Assembly: GCA_012295275.1 (NCBI GenBank)
Contig: CM022665.1
Span: 22,416,002-22,476,001 of the forward strand
Direction: 5' to 3'
Origin: Chrysomallon squamiferum
Taxonomy: Eukaryota > Mollusca > Gastropoda > Neomphalida > Peltospiridae
Length of the DNA: 60,000 nt
Shown: piece by piece, positions 1 to 14,200 of the stretch
How the letters are laid out: every line of letters starts with the position of its first letter
How positions within the stretch are numbered: the stretch's first letter is position 1
Position numbers and translations under genes: made by a program
The notes under the pieces: model-generated
What the model was told of the DNA's origin: nothing
What the model saw: the letters and a program-made list of their open reading frames with translations, nothing else
Database searches by the model: none

Positions 1-129
1 AAATATAGTTAGCAAATATTAAGGTAATATTATATAAGTTTATGAATATAAATGAAAATTCATTGTATAAAAGAAGCATGATATTCATGATATTTTATTT
101 TCAGAGAAAACAATGAAAAGTACATCAGG

Positions 130-3100
130 ATGACTACTTTTCCTATATGTCCTTTACTAATACCCCAGGATAATAACGGATTAATGTATGATGGATTTGT
201 TAAAACTGGAGTATGTAATACAACACGGTGCTTCTATTTCTATCAATACACATGTTTCAGCTGATATTTTACTATATAAATATATGTATTAAAACTAATT
301 AAACCTCTTGCTTTCATTCTAACTGTAGTTTTAACTATTTGCAATTTTCTGTTAACATTTTATGTTTAGCAGTGTAAGTAGACAAATTTATACACATGTA
401 TATGATATTATTTGCTTGTTATATGACAGTATAATTCACACTCTAATTGTATGCATAAACATGCATCATTCAAATTTTGAGGACTGTATTATATTAGTAT
501 ATTTTTGTCCCATACATTAATGCTCAGATAATTATGGGATATGAAAATTTTGGTAATGTTTGAACAAATATTCAAGTCATTCTTTCATACATATGCACTT
601 TTAAAATTTTATTTAAGGGCAAAGATTTGAGAGTGACTATTTGTCTTTCATCACCAGGAAATCTTTCTGAAGCCACAATAAACTGTGAATGGAGATTATC
701 TCAAATTCTTTCATTGCATATTCCATTTATTAAGCAGGTAAAATAAATAAACAATAATTATTTTTTTAATTATTATTTTTTTAATTTTTTTTGAGAATTC
801 ATAATAAATTACACAGTACCATGAAATGATCATCACAGCATGCAGTAATTATAAACACATTTCAAAAAAAATATATAAAAAAAATTGTTTTTCAAACCAC
901 AAATTTTATTAGATTATTATTCATATATTTATCCTCTATATACTGTACACTACTAATTATTTCCTTTTTGTTCTTTTTCAGCAACTAACTCAAGCACCAG
1001 ATTTGCCTTCATTTCTACAAGATCTTCAGAATTTTCTGGTAAATAATGATATATATGTAACTGAAAGACAGTAGTTGGATATTTTATTGCACAATGGAAC
1101 AGTGTCTATATAATTACATAACATTTAAGTGTCTGTTACACAGCTTAGTAACACATAATACATTTCTTCTTCTAATCAATATATAATTCTGCCACTTCAT
1201 CATTCACTGATTTCACCAACATCTATATACAAATTAGGCTATCGATACAAGATATTATTTGTTCATTTGTGCCCACTCCCAGCTTTTTATAAATCTTTCA
1301 GTTCAGTTGTTGATTTTTGGTCAGAACTGTATGCTTCTGAAAACAAACTTTAGAAATCCATTCTTTATATTGATTGCTCTTTTAATTAGGCACGTAATTT
1401 TTCTCTTTATGTGTTACATGTTTAGTGGGCAGGAGTCTTGTCAGTGTGGTTACTATAGAACTTAAATACATTCTGCCACACAGGTAACTTAGGTAGGGTT
1501 TTATGCTAATGATTTTCTGCTATGATGTCATTATGAAAAAGGTACTGGTAATTATTTTGTAATTTCCGGCAATAAATCTGAGATGGATTTTTGTTTCAAA
1601 ATAAATTTCCTGTTGGCTTGTTTACTACAGGAGACTTTATTTTACATTCATTCTTGTTACTAATAGTTATGGATCACATATTATAATATTATTTTCAATA
1701 AATCATTTGAGTATGAAATTATAATAATTACTTTAGCATTTTATATATAATTTATTTTGCTCCCCATCTTATAATATATTTGGAGCTAGGGAAAATATAT
1801 TTGATACCTAGTTCTTTTTTTGTTGACTAGTATTTATTTTTTATAATGAAACTTATTTCATCTTAAATATTATATCAACTACAGTGTTTCTGCCACATTT
1901 TTTGACATTTGCTGCTAACTAATTTAAACTTATAATTTGTTAATAGTCATCCATATTTGGAGTTATGCAACATCAGTGCATGATACAGTGAAATAATTTA
2001 GGAACCTTGTATTTGTCACTAAAACATGTATAAACTTAACATATATGTTAAACAATAAAATGTTCTAAATTTGGTTTAAATATTTTTTAATGTAATAATA
2101 ATATATTCACAAATAAATTATTAATATATATATATATATTATATATGTATATCTGTGTGTGTATGTGTTATCCAATGTTTTCATTTAAAGTTCTATACAA
2201 TATGAATAAATCAGATCTTTCTAGTAAGCAAATACATAAACACAGATGTATATCTTTTTAAATTTATAGATACATATATATATATATAATTTTTTTTTCA
2301 CTATTTTTATTACAACACGTTTCTGTGGACATGTTTATCCTTAATCATTACAATTATAATCTTATGGGAAAAAACATGTTTTTAGTTTATTTAATATTCC
2401 TGCCTTTTCTCTTTGTGTCTACTAAGCCATTTTTTATGTCATTAATTTTATTACAACTTTAAGTTTTTATGGATATCTGTATTATCCACTTTTTATTATT
2501 TACTTAACTTTTTTTTCTTTTCTTTTTTTAATATCTATTTTTTTCTTTTCTTATCAAAGGATAGTGAAGCCTATCACAACATTCCAAATGAAACTGAAAC
2601 TTCTAATTTCTGCAGTCAGCTGATATCTGAGATAGAAAAAGTTGGATGGGATAAGTAAGTTATGTAAATATTGCGTTTTCAGCATATCTCAAATTATCCG
2701 TAAGATTAGGATGACACATGCTAATGTCAAATAATAATATATTTTGTAAGATGTCAACAGATTTCCTTTTTTGAAAAGTCAGTAATAGATCCATTGAATA
2801 AATAAGATCTATATGTATTTACTTTTTATAAATTACATAAAGTAAAAATATTTGCCATCATTCTGCTTTGTTACTTATTTTCGTATTATATTTTCCCCAG
2901 TGTTAACAGTGCATGTTTTCAGCCCTCCATAACCACACCTTCCTCCATAAAAGTCCAGTGATGCATAGCCAGTATATAGAAATAGATAAAATAGAAATGT
3001 GAAAATCAGTAAATTCCATTAACAAGATTGATTAATATGTGGATCTGGTTATAGATGTAAATATTAAAGAAAAACAAGCAGTTGTTTAGGGTTATGTCAT

Positions 3101-6100
3101 TAGAAATGGTAATGGACGACTTATATAAGCTTACCAAAACACAGTAAGGAAAACATCCTTTAAAAATCTCCTGCCTGCTATATGTGCCTCCAGTGATAAT
3201 GAAGCAGTTGAGAATTGACATGACATGATGGATAGCATGGTCATCCACGCAGAGCTTATTTGGCCATTTCCCATTCTAACCAGACCATATGATTTTTTGT
3301 TACCCTTAAATTATAACAGTATCACACCAAGTGGGGGCAGCCATAAAAAAAAAAAAGGTGAAAAGTGAAGGGTATTTATTTTATTATTGATACTTATATA
3401 TATATATGTATGTAAGCATCGATAATCAAATAAATACCTTTTCCAAAATATGATGTATATTTGAGAGCTATTGACCAATCATTCAAACACAGATTGATAT
3501 TAAACAATCAGTCACTTATGTACCAATATGTTTTATGTGTGTCATCAGGCTAATTTGGCTGGATGGCAAATCTCATTTTATGTAAATAATGTATTATGTC
3601 ATGTTTTATTTTCATTTGACATTTTAATAAACAAAACAGTTAATTCATTAATTTATTCTGCTGACAAAGAACAGGGTTGATCTTGGGAAACAACAGCAGG
3701 TTACATTATCTAATGGATTTTTTTTTTTGTTATTATTAATTTTTATCTTTTTTATCTTCTTGCAGACTGCTGACAGTGGATTCAGCTTTTCAGAATCTTT
3801 CTCTACAAGTCCATGATAAAGCAGACAGAAAACATGTCATTAAAATTAAACTTAGTGACAAGGTTATCAAACAAGCTTTCATCTGCTTATTATATTTACA
3901 ACAGGGTTGAAATAATCTGTTTCTCTGATTAAGAAACATAAATTTAAGTATTTAATGTGGGTTATTCTATGAAAAATATTCACATTAACAAGTGTTCTTA
4001 ATGATTGGCTAATATAGTACATACATTGAAATCTACATGTTAACAGCTTAATTTATTTCACTTGGCTAAAATATTTTCCTTGATTTTGTTTCCCTCTTTA
4101 GCATCCTATAAAACCACCTCAGATTACAGCCATTTTGCCTAACAAATTTGACTTCCACTGGAATTCTAAGGTAAAATACTTTTAAAATGTAGTCTCAGAA
4201 CTAGATATGTACAAGTAGCCAGTCGTATTAAATAGCCATTAGTGTTAAGAGTCCACCTTTATATTCTACCAAAGTATCCAATGAAATATAAATTAATCTC
4301 TTTTAATTCTTATTTGAAATTTCTTATGCTTTTTGAAATGAAAACTCAGGAAAATATTTGGAGATTAGAAGAAAAAAAAGTATATAACTGGGGTTTTTTC
4401 GCTCTCATTTTGTTTTTGATTTAACCTATTTTAAATATTGTCTCCAAAATTTTCTCTTTTCTAATCATTTTAATATTGTATCATATTTTATTATAATTAG
4501 TGTATTTTATTATTTCATTACAACAGAGTACACTGCTTCATGGTGTCAATCAGTTTGAAGATGTCCTCTCAAAATATCAAGATTTCTGGTACAACATGGA
4601 TGAAATTGACAAAAATACCTGGGTGCTGGAACCAGAAAAACCAAACAGAGCTGCTGTTCACCGTAGAATTGCTATAGGTAAAGTTTACTTTCTCACTACT
4701 GATTTACTTATTATTATTAGTTTTTTTAAATACAATGGTTAGATACACAAAATACAAGTTCAGTGATTTTTAAATTGAATGCTTTTGTCAGAAATCATCA
4801 TAAACCCACAAATACAAAATCAGTTATGGAAAATAATAATACATGTAGTTTGTGTAAAAATATTTTTTTTTATCTGAGCTTCATTTATATGTAAAACTAC
4901 TCCTATAGACTTTTGTGCCATAAAATAGACTGTACATATAATCTGTTACCAGGGTTTTCATCTTGCAGATGCAGATTACAGTCTGTTATTACAATGAAGT
5001 ATATAGAAGATTATTTTTCTGCCTGTTGTTAAGATTATTCAAAATTATCTGTTAAGAATTTCCATAATTGTTTATCAAAATGTTAAGAATATACAAAGTT
5101 ATTATCAAAATGTAAAAAATATACAAAATTATATAACAGTGTGTTAAGAATATACAAAATTATTTATCAAAGTGTTAAGAATATACAAAATTGTTTATCA
5201 GAGTGTTGGCTTAATGTAAACTATCATGATATTTATGAATTTACAAGTTTATTTACAATATTTAAGGGAACAAATATTAATTGTCTGAAAAACTGAATTT
5301 TTATAACTGTTGAGAGAAATATTATTTTGTTATTGGATTATTACTGTTATTAATGCTTGAAGGATGATGAAACATATCGGTGATTTTATGGTAAATGTTA
5401 AATGAGTTATGTTATATCATCATAGATACAAATGCATCACTACAAATAGTTGTTGATCCACTTCATCCACGTATGTTACCAGAATGTAGATTCCTTGGAG
5501 CTGATCAAAGTAAGTAACTCTGTTATTTCATTAATTAGTTTTACCAGAATGCAAAACATTCTTGTCCATAACAGAAAAAACTTAAAAATGAAACCCTCCC
5601 AATTTCAAGTTGTATATTAATATGATAAAAACAGGAATTTTATTCTCTAATTAAATTTAATTTTCTGATGCTGTTCGGTTAATGAGCCAACCCAGATATG
5701 TATGTGTGTGTGTCACTGTTTGTATTTTATTTTATCTTTAATTTATCTTTAATTTCTTTTATAGTGGTAAATCCATTGAGAGAAAAGTTGAACAGCAACT
5801 TACATCAATGGTATGTGACAAAAATAGAATATAATACAATTATTTAGTTTTCTTTTTGAATGATGGAAAAGAAACCTTTTGCAGCTTATTGAATTTTCAC
5901 TTGACATATTACAAATTAACTGAACTAATTTTATATTTTAATGATTAATATCATTTGTTGTAAATTATTTTATCCTAACCTTAAAAATGATTGTAAACTC
6001 CTGTTTTTATTTTCTTTAAACAGAAATAATGGTATAACAATTCTTTCAACAGTATTTTCTTTAAAATAATATATTTTGTATCTATATAAAAATAAATTGA

Positions 6101-7147
6101 TTGGTGATTTGTCAGTGAAATTTCAAATTGATTTATTTCAGGGATTTAGAAGTAACATTACTTAATAATTTGGAAAACCTTCTAGAGAGAAGTTTCCCAT
6201 CACCATCTAATTCTAAGAAAGAGGTAAATAAATAATATTCTTTCATTAAACAAAAATATTTTTATTTTTTATTTTACATATTGTACAAATGCAGTAAATA
6301 CAATAAAATGTAATGAATACAAATAAAAAACATCATTCCAGGAATTCAACATGGAATGTGGGATTTGCTATGCATACAGGTTGGAATGTGAAATTCCTGA
6401 CAAAGTTTGTGATGACCCAAGATGCGGTCAGCCATTCCACAGAAGTTGTCTGTATGAGGTTAGTGTAACAATTCATGAAACACAGAATTACTGAAACCAT
6501 ATAGATGTGTGAAATACAATGTTTGGCATTCAAATTTTCTCAGTTTGTGTCTTTCTTTTTTTTGTGGGGGGTTTACTTCATTTACATGAAGTTTTTGGAA
6601 GGTGACTTTTTTTGTCGTTTTTTTTTAATTTCTTTTTACAAGTCGGTCCAAATTAAGCATTTGATTTAAATTTTAAGTAATTCTGATTGGTTTTCAATTT
6701 TATTACTTTATAATTAACAATTTTTTTTAAATTTTAGTGGTTAAGAGTGCTTCCATCAAGTCGACAGAGTTTCAATGTGATATTTGGAGAATGTCCATTT
6801 TGTGGCAAGGTAATAACTAGATTATTGTGGTAAATAAAACATATTACTGTAAAGTTCTGACAAAAATATATAAAATATTTTTTAATCATTTTAAAATATA
6901 ATTTCTGACATTTTTATTATCACTAGTCTTAGGAAAAGTCTTTCAAGTGAATTTAATCACAACAAAATAAATACTATTAGGATTTGTATGATTATGAGAA
7001 TACTGAAATTAAATCTGTTATTGTTGCAAGACATATGTTCTCTTTTCACACTTTTCCATAATTACAGACTATTCTTGATCTATATCTATTCCTGTAATTT
7101 CTGTTTTATTGCAGTCAATTACAGTTAAAATGGCTGTGAAATCTTGA
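130..7147 (+). CDS. FANCL: FANCL, Fanconi anaemia E3 ubiquitin-protein ligase (13 coding exons)
   Basis: FANCL is the RING-type E3 of the Fanconi core complex; with UBE2T it monoubiquitinates FANCD2 and FANCI in interstrand crosslink repair in the nucleus. Exons read here: 130-210, 618-737, 982-1038, 2560-2654, 3766-3862, 4102-4170, 4527-4677, 5426-5509, 5765-5810, 6142-6223, 6342-6458, 6738-6809, 7115-7147; all phases agree and give 367 aa (human 375). Residues ~7-11 (CPLLI) match the N-terminal ELF-type region. The central UBC-like region contains MDEIDKNTWVLEPEKP and later LPECRFLGAD, both strongly FANCL-like. The C-terminal RING/PHD-like domain has zinc ligands C300, C303, C317, C322, H327, C330, C352 and C355. 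The ATG at 130 is the first usable start; the frame is open back to an acceptor at 104, so a 5' exon probably lies outside the window. AATAAA lies at 7288-7293. Confidence 0.95.
5071..5207. repeat. Imperfect ~31-bp tandem repeat in FANCL intron 7
   Basis: Four to five degenerate units with a core like TTATCAAAATGTTAAGAATA followed by TACAAAATTA run head to tail inside the intron between exons 4527-4677 and 5426-5509. It is a minisatellite-like expansion with no coding frame. The rest of this intron looks unstructured and AT-rich. Confidence 0.75.
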
Positions 7148-8276
7148 TGCTGCAGAGAAAAATACAACATTAGAAAAGAAAATAATTGTCTTGATACCCA
7201 TAACATTTCAGCAACAATGCTGCAAGAATAAACTATAACAAATATACCATGAATGCATGGTAAACGTGCCATCTGAATTTCATTGTAAATAAACATAATG
7301 CATGATTTATTATTGGTTTTGTTCTCTAAATAATTTATGTAATTATGACTTGGTAAAGATAAGGGAATAGAAAATTATAACAGGAACATTTATTTTAAAA
7401 AAAATGAAATACTAATTAAAATACTTTTCTGGTTTGAATTCATAATACTGATACTGATGTCAGCAACAACAAAAACTTTCAAAGATCTTGTATAAAATTT
7501 ATTACAGAATATACAAATGGCTATAAATGATTCATATGTTCTGCATTAATAAAATCACAATCAACGGAGTTTAAAAATATCTCCAACAAACTGAACTTTC
7601 TAAAATATAAATTTAACATTAAATAATACAGTATCTATGTACTTTGGTCCAAAATACTGAATTAAAATCATTATTAAAATAAGTGAAGTCTTAGGGTTAT
7701 TTTTTCAATGCAGTTATATACAAATATGTTACATCTTGCTTTGTATCATTCCTACATAATCCTATTAGTGTTTTTAAAAAAATAATCTAAAACATCCACG
7801 TTTATGTATTTTCAATCATTAAAACCTGTTAGTTAACTAACTTTAAAAAAATAATAATAATAAAAAATGTTTTAAACAACATAATCACTTTAACTTAAAA
7901 TCAATAGGGCACCAGTTGTTTGTTCACTCTATTAGTAAACACAAAATACTATATCTAATATTAATAAAATGAATATGTTCAAGTATATAAAGAGATATCA
8001 GAATACAAACATATGCATAAGTCATGTATACTTCACTAATAAAACTGTACAAGTCTATTTTGATACAGATAATTGTACCAGTAACACCCGATTCAAAGTC
8101 AAGGTAAAACAGATCACTGTTAAAAATTCATAAATGGAATATATTCATATTTTGGTCCAGTGTCGTTATAAATATATTTATGTCTTTATAAAAGGCAGAA
8201 TAGGAAAAAAAAAAATAACTGACGAACTGGATATATTTTATAATAAATAATGACTTTTAAAAATAAGGTTTTAAGA
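7148..8276. other. Convergent intergenic region: FANCL and CCDC61 3' UTRs
   Basis: The two genes converge with 1.1 kb between their stop codons. The FANCL side has AATAAA at 7288-7293. On the opposite strand AATAAA candidates for CCDC61 occur (for example 7498-7503), but the DNA is so AT-rich that these hexamers are weak evidence. No open reading frame or RNA gene is visible. Confidence 0.5.
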
Positions 8277-11200
8277 TCAAGGCATACTAGACTTAAGAAG
8301 TTGTTGCAGTCTGTTTAACCTCTCATCAATTTCAGATATTTCTGCAGATCTATCAAAATAATCATCATCATCATTTTCTGAAACAGAAAAAAAGAAGCAA
8401 TTAAATATCATTATTAAATTATAAAATTATTAAACATAACCTTCAGTTATTTTTAATATTCATTACAGAATGGGTACGTATTTATTTCTCATACCAGTTA
8501 TTATATTAGTTAAAACTAAATTATTAATGACTTTAATATTGAAACATTCCAAACATTCCAACTTTTTTTTTAAATTTATTAAAAGAATTTAAACTCAGAA
8601 ACAACAAGAAACAATTAAAAATAGCTGCTTTGGTTGCTAAGAGGAACTGGCAAAATATTATAATTATTTCTTAAATAATAACTTTTTCCATTTTGACTGT
8701 TCATGAAATAAATTTAAATAAAACATTCTTCAGTCTAAAATGGTTTTGTTATTATTTTTTTTTTTTTCAAATATGATTTCTACTGTTTCTAAAACTGTTT
8801 AGGCAAATAATTTAACAAAACAAACCAGATTCTTTGTAGTTTTCTTTGTTTCTGATGGAACGTGTCATTCCTCTGTTAGAGTCTGGTGTGCTGGCCAGAG
8901 TGAATGTTATTAAGGAATAAATACCATGTACTGATGTAATACAATTTCAATTCTTTAAGAGCATAAATGTAAAAAAAAAATTGTTTTATCACCACAAAAA
9001 TATAGCTACTTTATTTGTTTTCTTTTTTGGTTTCTTTAAAAACTAGAAACTGACAAAATGCAAACAACAAAATAATGTTTCATTAATAATATTACATAAA
9101 TAAAACAATTATCAATGAAAGTTTCTTTTTAAAGAGAAGTGTAAAATTTTTAAATTTTGTGCTTTGAACTGTCACTATTATTTTCTAAACAAAAATACAA
9201 CCTTCAGTATGTTTAGCCAAAGTACAAAGAATTCCATTATGGAATAATTATATATTTTAACAATTTTTTGTTTAGAACATTTCACTTCTGATTCAAAGGA
9301 TATACTTTCTTCTTTTGAACACATTTTCTTGAATGTTTTGGAGGCTGAAAGAAAAAATGGAAGAAAATAGCAACCATAATCATAATTAGTCAAGGTTGTA
9401 ACGAGGTTCTTTTTGAAGTGAGGCAAAAGCACTTAATCGCCCTGTTCCACGTAGACTTCAAACAGTAACTGTAGACATAAACAAATTCATTCACTGGATA
9501 TCACTTCTATTGGAATAAAGATAGAAATAAAATCTTTGTATAATAATAATAATAATAAATAAATAAATAAATTTAAAAAATCGTCATTTGCCTCAGTGTA
9601 GTTACAACCACGTTAGTGTAACTGAAAGTAATGAGCATATAAAAATGAAAATCAAAATCTTAACTACACTACTGTAAAATTTGGTTTTGTGTTTAAAATG
9701 TATGTTTTAATGATATGGACATAAATTATTTTGCTAAACACTTATATTTAACCTTACAATTATAGCAAGAGAGACATGAAAAACACGTACAGCTCAACAC
9801 ATTATGATTTCTGGGGTTTTCTTTCACATGAATGTAAAAGTAATTACATTTTTTTAGTTTTTTTTTAAAACATCCTTTAATAGTGTAACATCACTGCTCA
9901 TTGAAAAAACACAACAAAACAAAACGGAGAAAGGCAAAGAAAAACTGATAATCAAAATACAGTTTTGCATATCATAAACTGTGTAGCATAACAAAAACGT
10001 ACCAGTCCTGGACTTCTGATATAGGACGAACTGGATTTTCGTCCACTGGAATTATTACTATTGTAGTTTCTGAAAAATATGAAACTTTATTACTGAAATA
10101 TTTACAGCACTGTCTTCAGCTTGCATTGTTTATTTTATACCATCATAACCGTGTGAAGGGAAATTATCCTGCAGAAGAATTAAATAATGAAATGTTTTAA
10201 AATCAGTTAAATATGGCAAAGAAAATACATTTACATCATAATATACATTATTTTATTTGAAAAATGAAATTCAAAATTATTATAAAACTTTACCTCAACC
10301 TTCCATTTGAAGAATCGGACACCCAGCCATCACTCAGCTCTCCTTGACTACCCACTGCAATTAAAAAAAAGCCATCAGGTATTATGACATGAATATGTAG
10401 ATATAATAAAATAAAATGACATATAGTAGTATTTTACAGTTAACCATCCTCTTAAAAAGATTAAAAATTCACTTGGTATCAACTTGGATACATTTTCTGA
10501 TTAAATAATTTTATATTTGTTTTAAGTAAAATAAAACTACATTTCACTAATTACATAATTTATTAAATATTCTTTCACTATATCTGAAAATGAAAGAATT
10601 TCAGATTTGAAAAAAGTTATATATCCTGTAAGCAGTATTAACTACAATAAACTATGTTAAAATTAATTTTTGTACAAAATGTAACACAAACGTAAATGTA
10701 TAACACTATGATTATGTAACTAAGTAAGTTAAGCTATATATACATCTTTTTACTTGCCATGTTAAATAATGAACTAGATTAAAAGCAGATTGTAATACTG
10801 CAACTCTATTTTGATTTACTTATGACGAAATACTTACATGAAGATGTTCTTGTTCTGTTATAACTACTACCTGAGAAAACAAATCCAAAAAGAATTAAAA
10901 CTGAAATTCATGAGTGTAAATATATTTTCATGTTAAATGATAATTTAAAATTTTCATGAGACAAAAACAAATGAAAACCAGAAAACTGGCCTGATCATAA
11001 ATTTAATAAATAACAAGAAATTCAAACTTTTACGTAACTCATAATTTATAATTTGAAAATCTTTTTTCTATGGCAGGTGGGTTTCTTTTATTTTGCAAAT
11101 AATAGATTACGGATATAAACTACAAATATTATAAAGTCTTTCTGTTTTATTAAGTTATCTGAAACATAAAATTATATAATAAATTGAATATGCTAATATC

Positions 11201-14200
11201 ACATGGCCACAACCTGATAAATAACTTGAGCTGTGACGTGGTGACTGTCTCGATCTTAAAGACACTCCAGAAACATTTGCCCTTGCTTCTCTTTTCCTAC
11301 AATTGTATATAACAGAATTTAAAATGAATTTAGCATGTCAATGGTTTACAAATCTGTTCAAGGTTTTTTTTTTTCATAGTAAACTGAGTTTATTAGTCCT
11401 TTTTATAAATATTTTAGCTATTTTAATTTAAGTTTTATAAGTATTTTATTATTGGGTATAAAACAAACATTAATTTATATAGCAATATTTCAAAACATTT
11501 TAAATATGCTGGTATGACTAAGTCACTAACAAGAATTTATTGGTTTTTTAAATAACTTCACCTTAAATAACTAATTCTTCCTCTTTCTTCATATATTTGT
11601 CAATAAGTTAATATTTTCTTATGACTAAGTTAAAAGGATAAACCAGTTTTATGAAGAAATTTACTATATAAAACTTGTTTCAAATATTTATGTCAAATGT
11701 AAGATTATATTGATTTGTATGAATTTATGATCCATACATCATTAGTTACATATGAAATAGATTTTTAAAAATATGAAACTTTTACTTCTTCAAATTTGCC
11801 TCCTTAGTTCTTCTTGCCTTTTCTTTAATGTAAGCAGTTGGATTAAATCTTGGATTTCGACAACCTGTAAGAACAATATATTAAGATATAGATATGTTCT
11901 CCGATGTTATATAAAATTAAATCACTGCGGAATGCATAATAAATACACCTACACATAACATCCATGTTCTACAATAAAGATAATCACTGCAACAAAAATA
12001 ATGCCACAGAAAAATAATATGACATTTTGATGGTTCCAACAGTAAGCCATATATTATATTTTTAGAAATGTTCCACAAACAACCACCTATATATTTATCC
12101 TGCTATCTGTAGTCAGATGCTGACCAAAACATATATCTTTTAGGGACAGAACTGTATATTTACTTTAATTGGTTATTTACATACATACATACATACATAT
12201 ATGTTATATAAGTTATTTTTTTAGTATTTAATTGTTGGTTTAGTTCTTGAAAGTTCATTCTGAAAACAGTTTTCATAAAAAAAATAACAAATAAAGTGTT
12301 GTTATTTAATAATCATTTTGATGTGTAGCATCTACCATCAAAAGCAGTGAGATGATAAATAAGTCAGTTAATTTTGTTTACTTTTTGTATTATTTAGATC
12401 TGCCAAATAAAATTTAAAAAATAACTGGTTTCTCTCTTAGGATATTCATCCTACTGAGGTGTAATGATCCAAGGCAGCTCATCATAGCCTTAGTGAATCA
12501 GATAATTCTCACCTTTGCAGGATAAAGCTGATTTCTTAAGACAGTAACCAATTACTCCCTATGTATGTATTTGAGAAAATTTACCTGCAGGAGAAGGAGA
12601 CAGACTTCGTGGTGCTACATAGCTGCTTCTCTGACTATTGTTGCTTTTATTCACAGCTGAAGATGGACGTTCACGAGACAACGAACGTTCTCTAGAAGTT
12701 GATCTATTTCGACCATACAGTCTTTCCTGAGACAGAGAGCGATCCCTTGTACTGTAAGATCTTTCCCTAGACAATGATCTCTCTCGAGATGGAAACCTTT
12801 CATAAGATGCTGATCTTTCAATAGCTGGGTTTCTTGATCTATGACCAACAGGCCTCGTCCTATCTCTGACCAATATATTAAAAAAAAAAAAAAAAAAGAT
12901 TTTGATTCAACAAGGTCTATGGTAGATATTTTTATTTTATAAAACAAAACTACATATCAAGCCAAGATTTCTTGCTGGAGAATATGTGCATTATTTTAAA
13001 CAATCTGCACTAATGAGATGTCCACGATTTCAGAATTAAAATATATCTGAAGATTTTCCCATAAATATTATAGTAAATAAACATGATCCAGTAAAATGTG
13101 TAGAAAAGAATAAAGTAGATTAACAAATACAAGAAAAGTAATAGTAAAAATATCAACATGTAAACAAAGGATATACTTGATCTTCTGCACCACTTCTCTG
13201 TTTTAATTTTTAAAATTAAAATATAGGTCTTCAAGTTTTATAATTAATATATATTTTTAATCTAAGTGCATAAGAAAATAAACAATACTATTCATATATA
13301 TATAATATATAATGTTAAAATCAAACATATTCTTTTTAAATTTAGCATGCATGAACAAGTGAAACATACCTTTTGTAAATAGCTATTTCATTCGTTAGAC
13401 TTTTAACACGGACTCGAAAATTTCGTTCTGAAGCTCTGAGTTCTTCTACCTATAGTGATATTTATTTTTATTTTTAAATTCATGTATTACAATTGTCAAC
13501 ATAAAACTTGAAATAAAACAAAATCCATTAAACCAATTCCAAAAGTAAAGAATAACAAAAACAGCAAATTAGTATAATACTAAACTAATAAAATAATAAT
13601 TGACAAACCACCCAACAATAAAAAAATGTTTTTATGACATTAAAGAAATTTAAATATTAAAATGCATGAGAAGTATGTAGATTATTGTAAGTGATGTATT
13701 GATAAAAATTCAAAACTATGAATAAAATAATGTTTTAGATTACAGGTTACCTCTTCTAATAGTTCTCTGTACTCCTGGCCCCTTTTACTGGCTAACCTTT
13801 GATGTCTTGTTTTCTCCTTCATCAGTTCTTCCTCCAAATTCTTTACAATACCCTTCAGAATTTTCATCTCAGCTACTGCATTGCCAGTGGAAGTGTTCTT
13901 AAGTTCTCTCCTGAACTGAAGAAATTCAGTTTCTAGATCTTCTTTTTCATGAATCAGTTTTGTGTATCTTGATACAGACAGACAAAATTAAATATACAGG
14001 TTAAAATACAATGACTGTTAAAATGTTGCTGTCGCTAATCTATTTCATGTATCACAATAAAGATAAACAAAATATGATGAATTAATTGGAAAATTATGAA
14101 AAAGCTTTCTGCCGTAATATAGTTAAATGTTGCATTTTATCAAATCAAAATTTAGGTTTGTTTATTTAATCAAATTACTCAAATTAAATAATTTTATTTT

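Noticed and set aside
9306-9344. Shorter version of the CCDC61 exon using a GTATAT donor at 9305
   Set aside because: It leaves phase 0, which makes the next exon stop; the donor at 9285 gives the phase needed for 8826-8890 and 8277-8377.
12651-12947. 98-codon minus-strand frame
   Set aside because: It is an alternate frame of CCDC61 exon 12585-12865 running into a poly-T tract; the other frame has the conserved Arg/Ser region.
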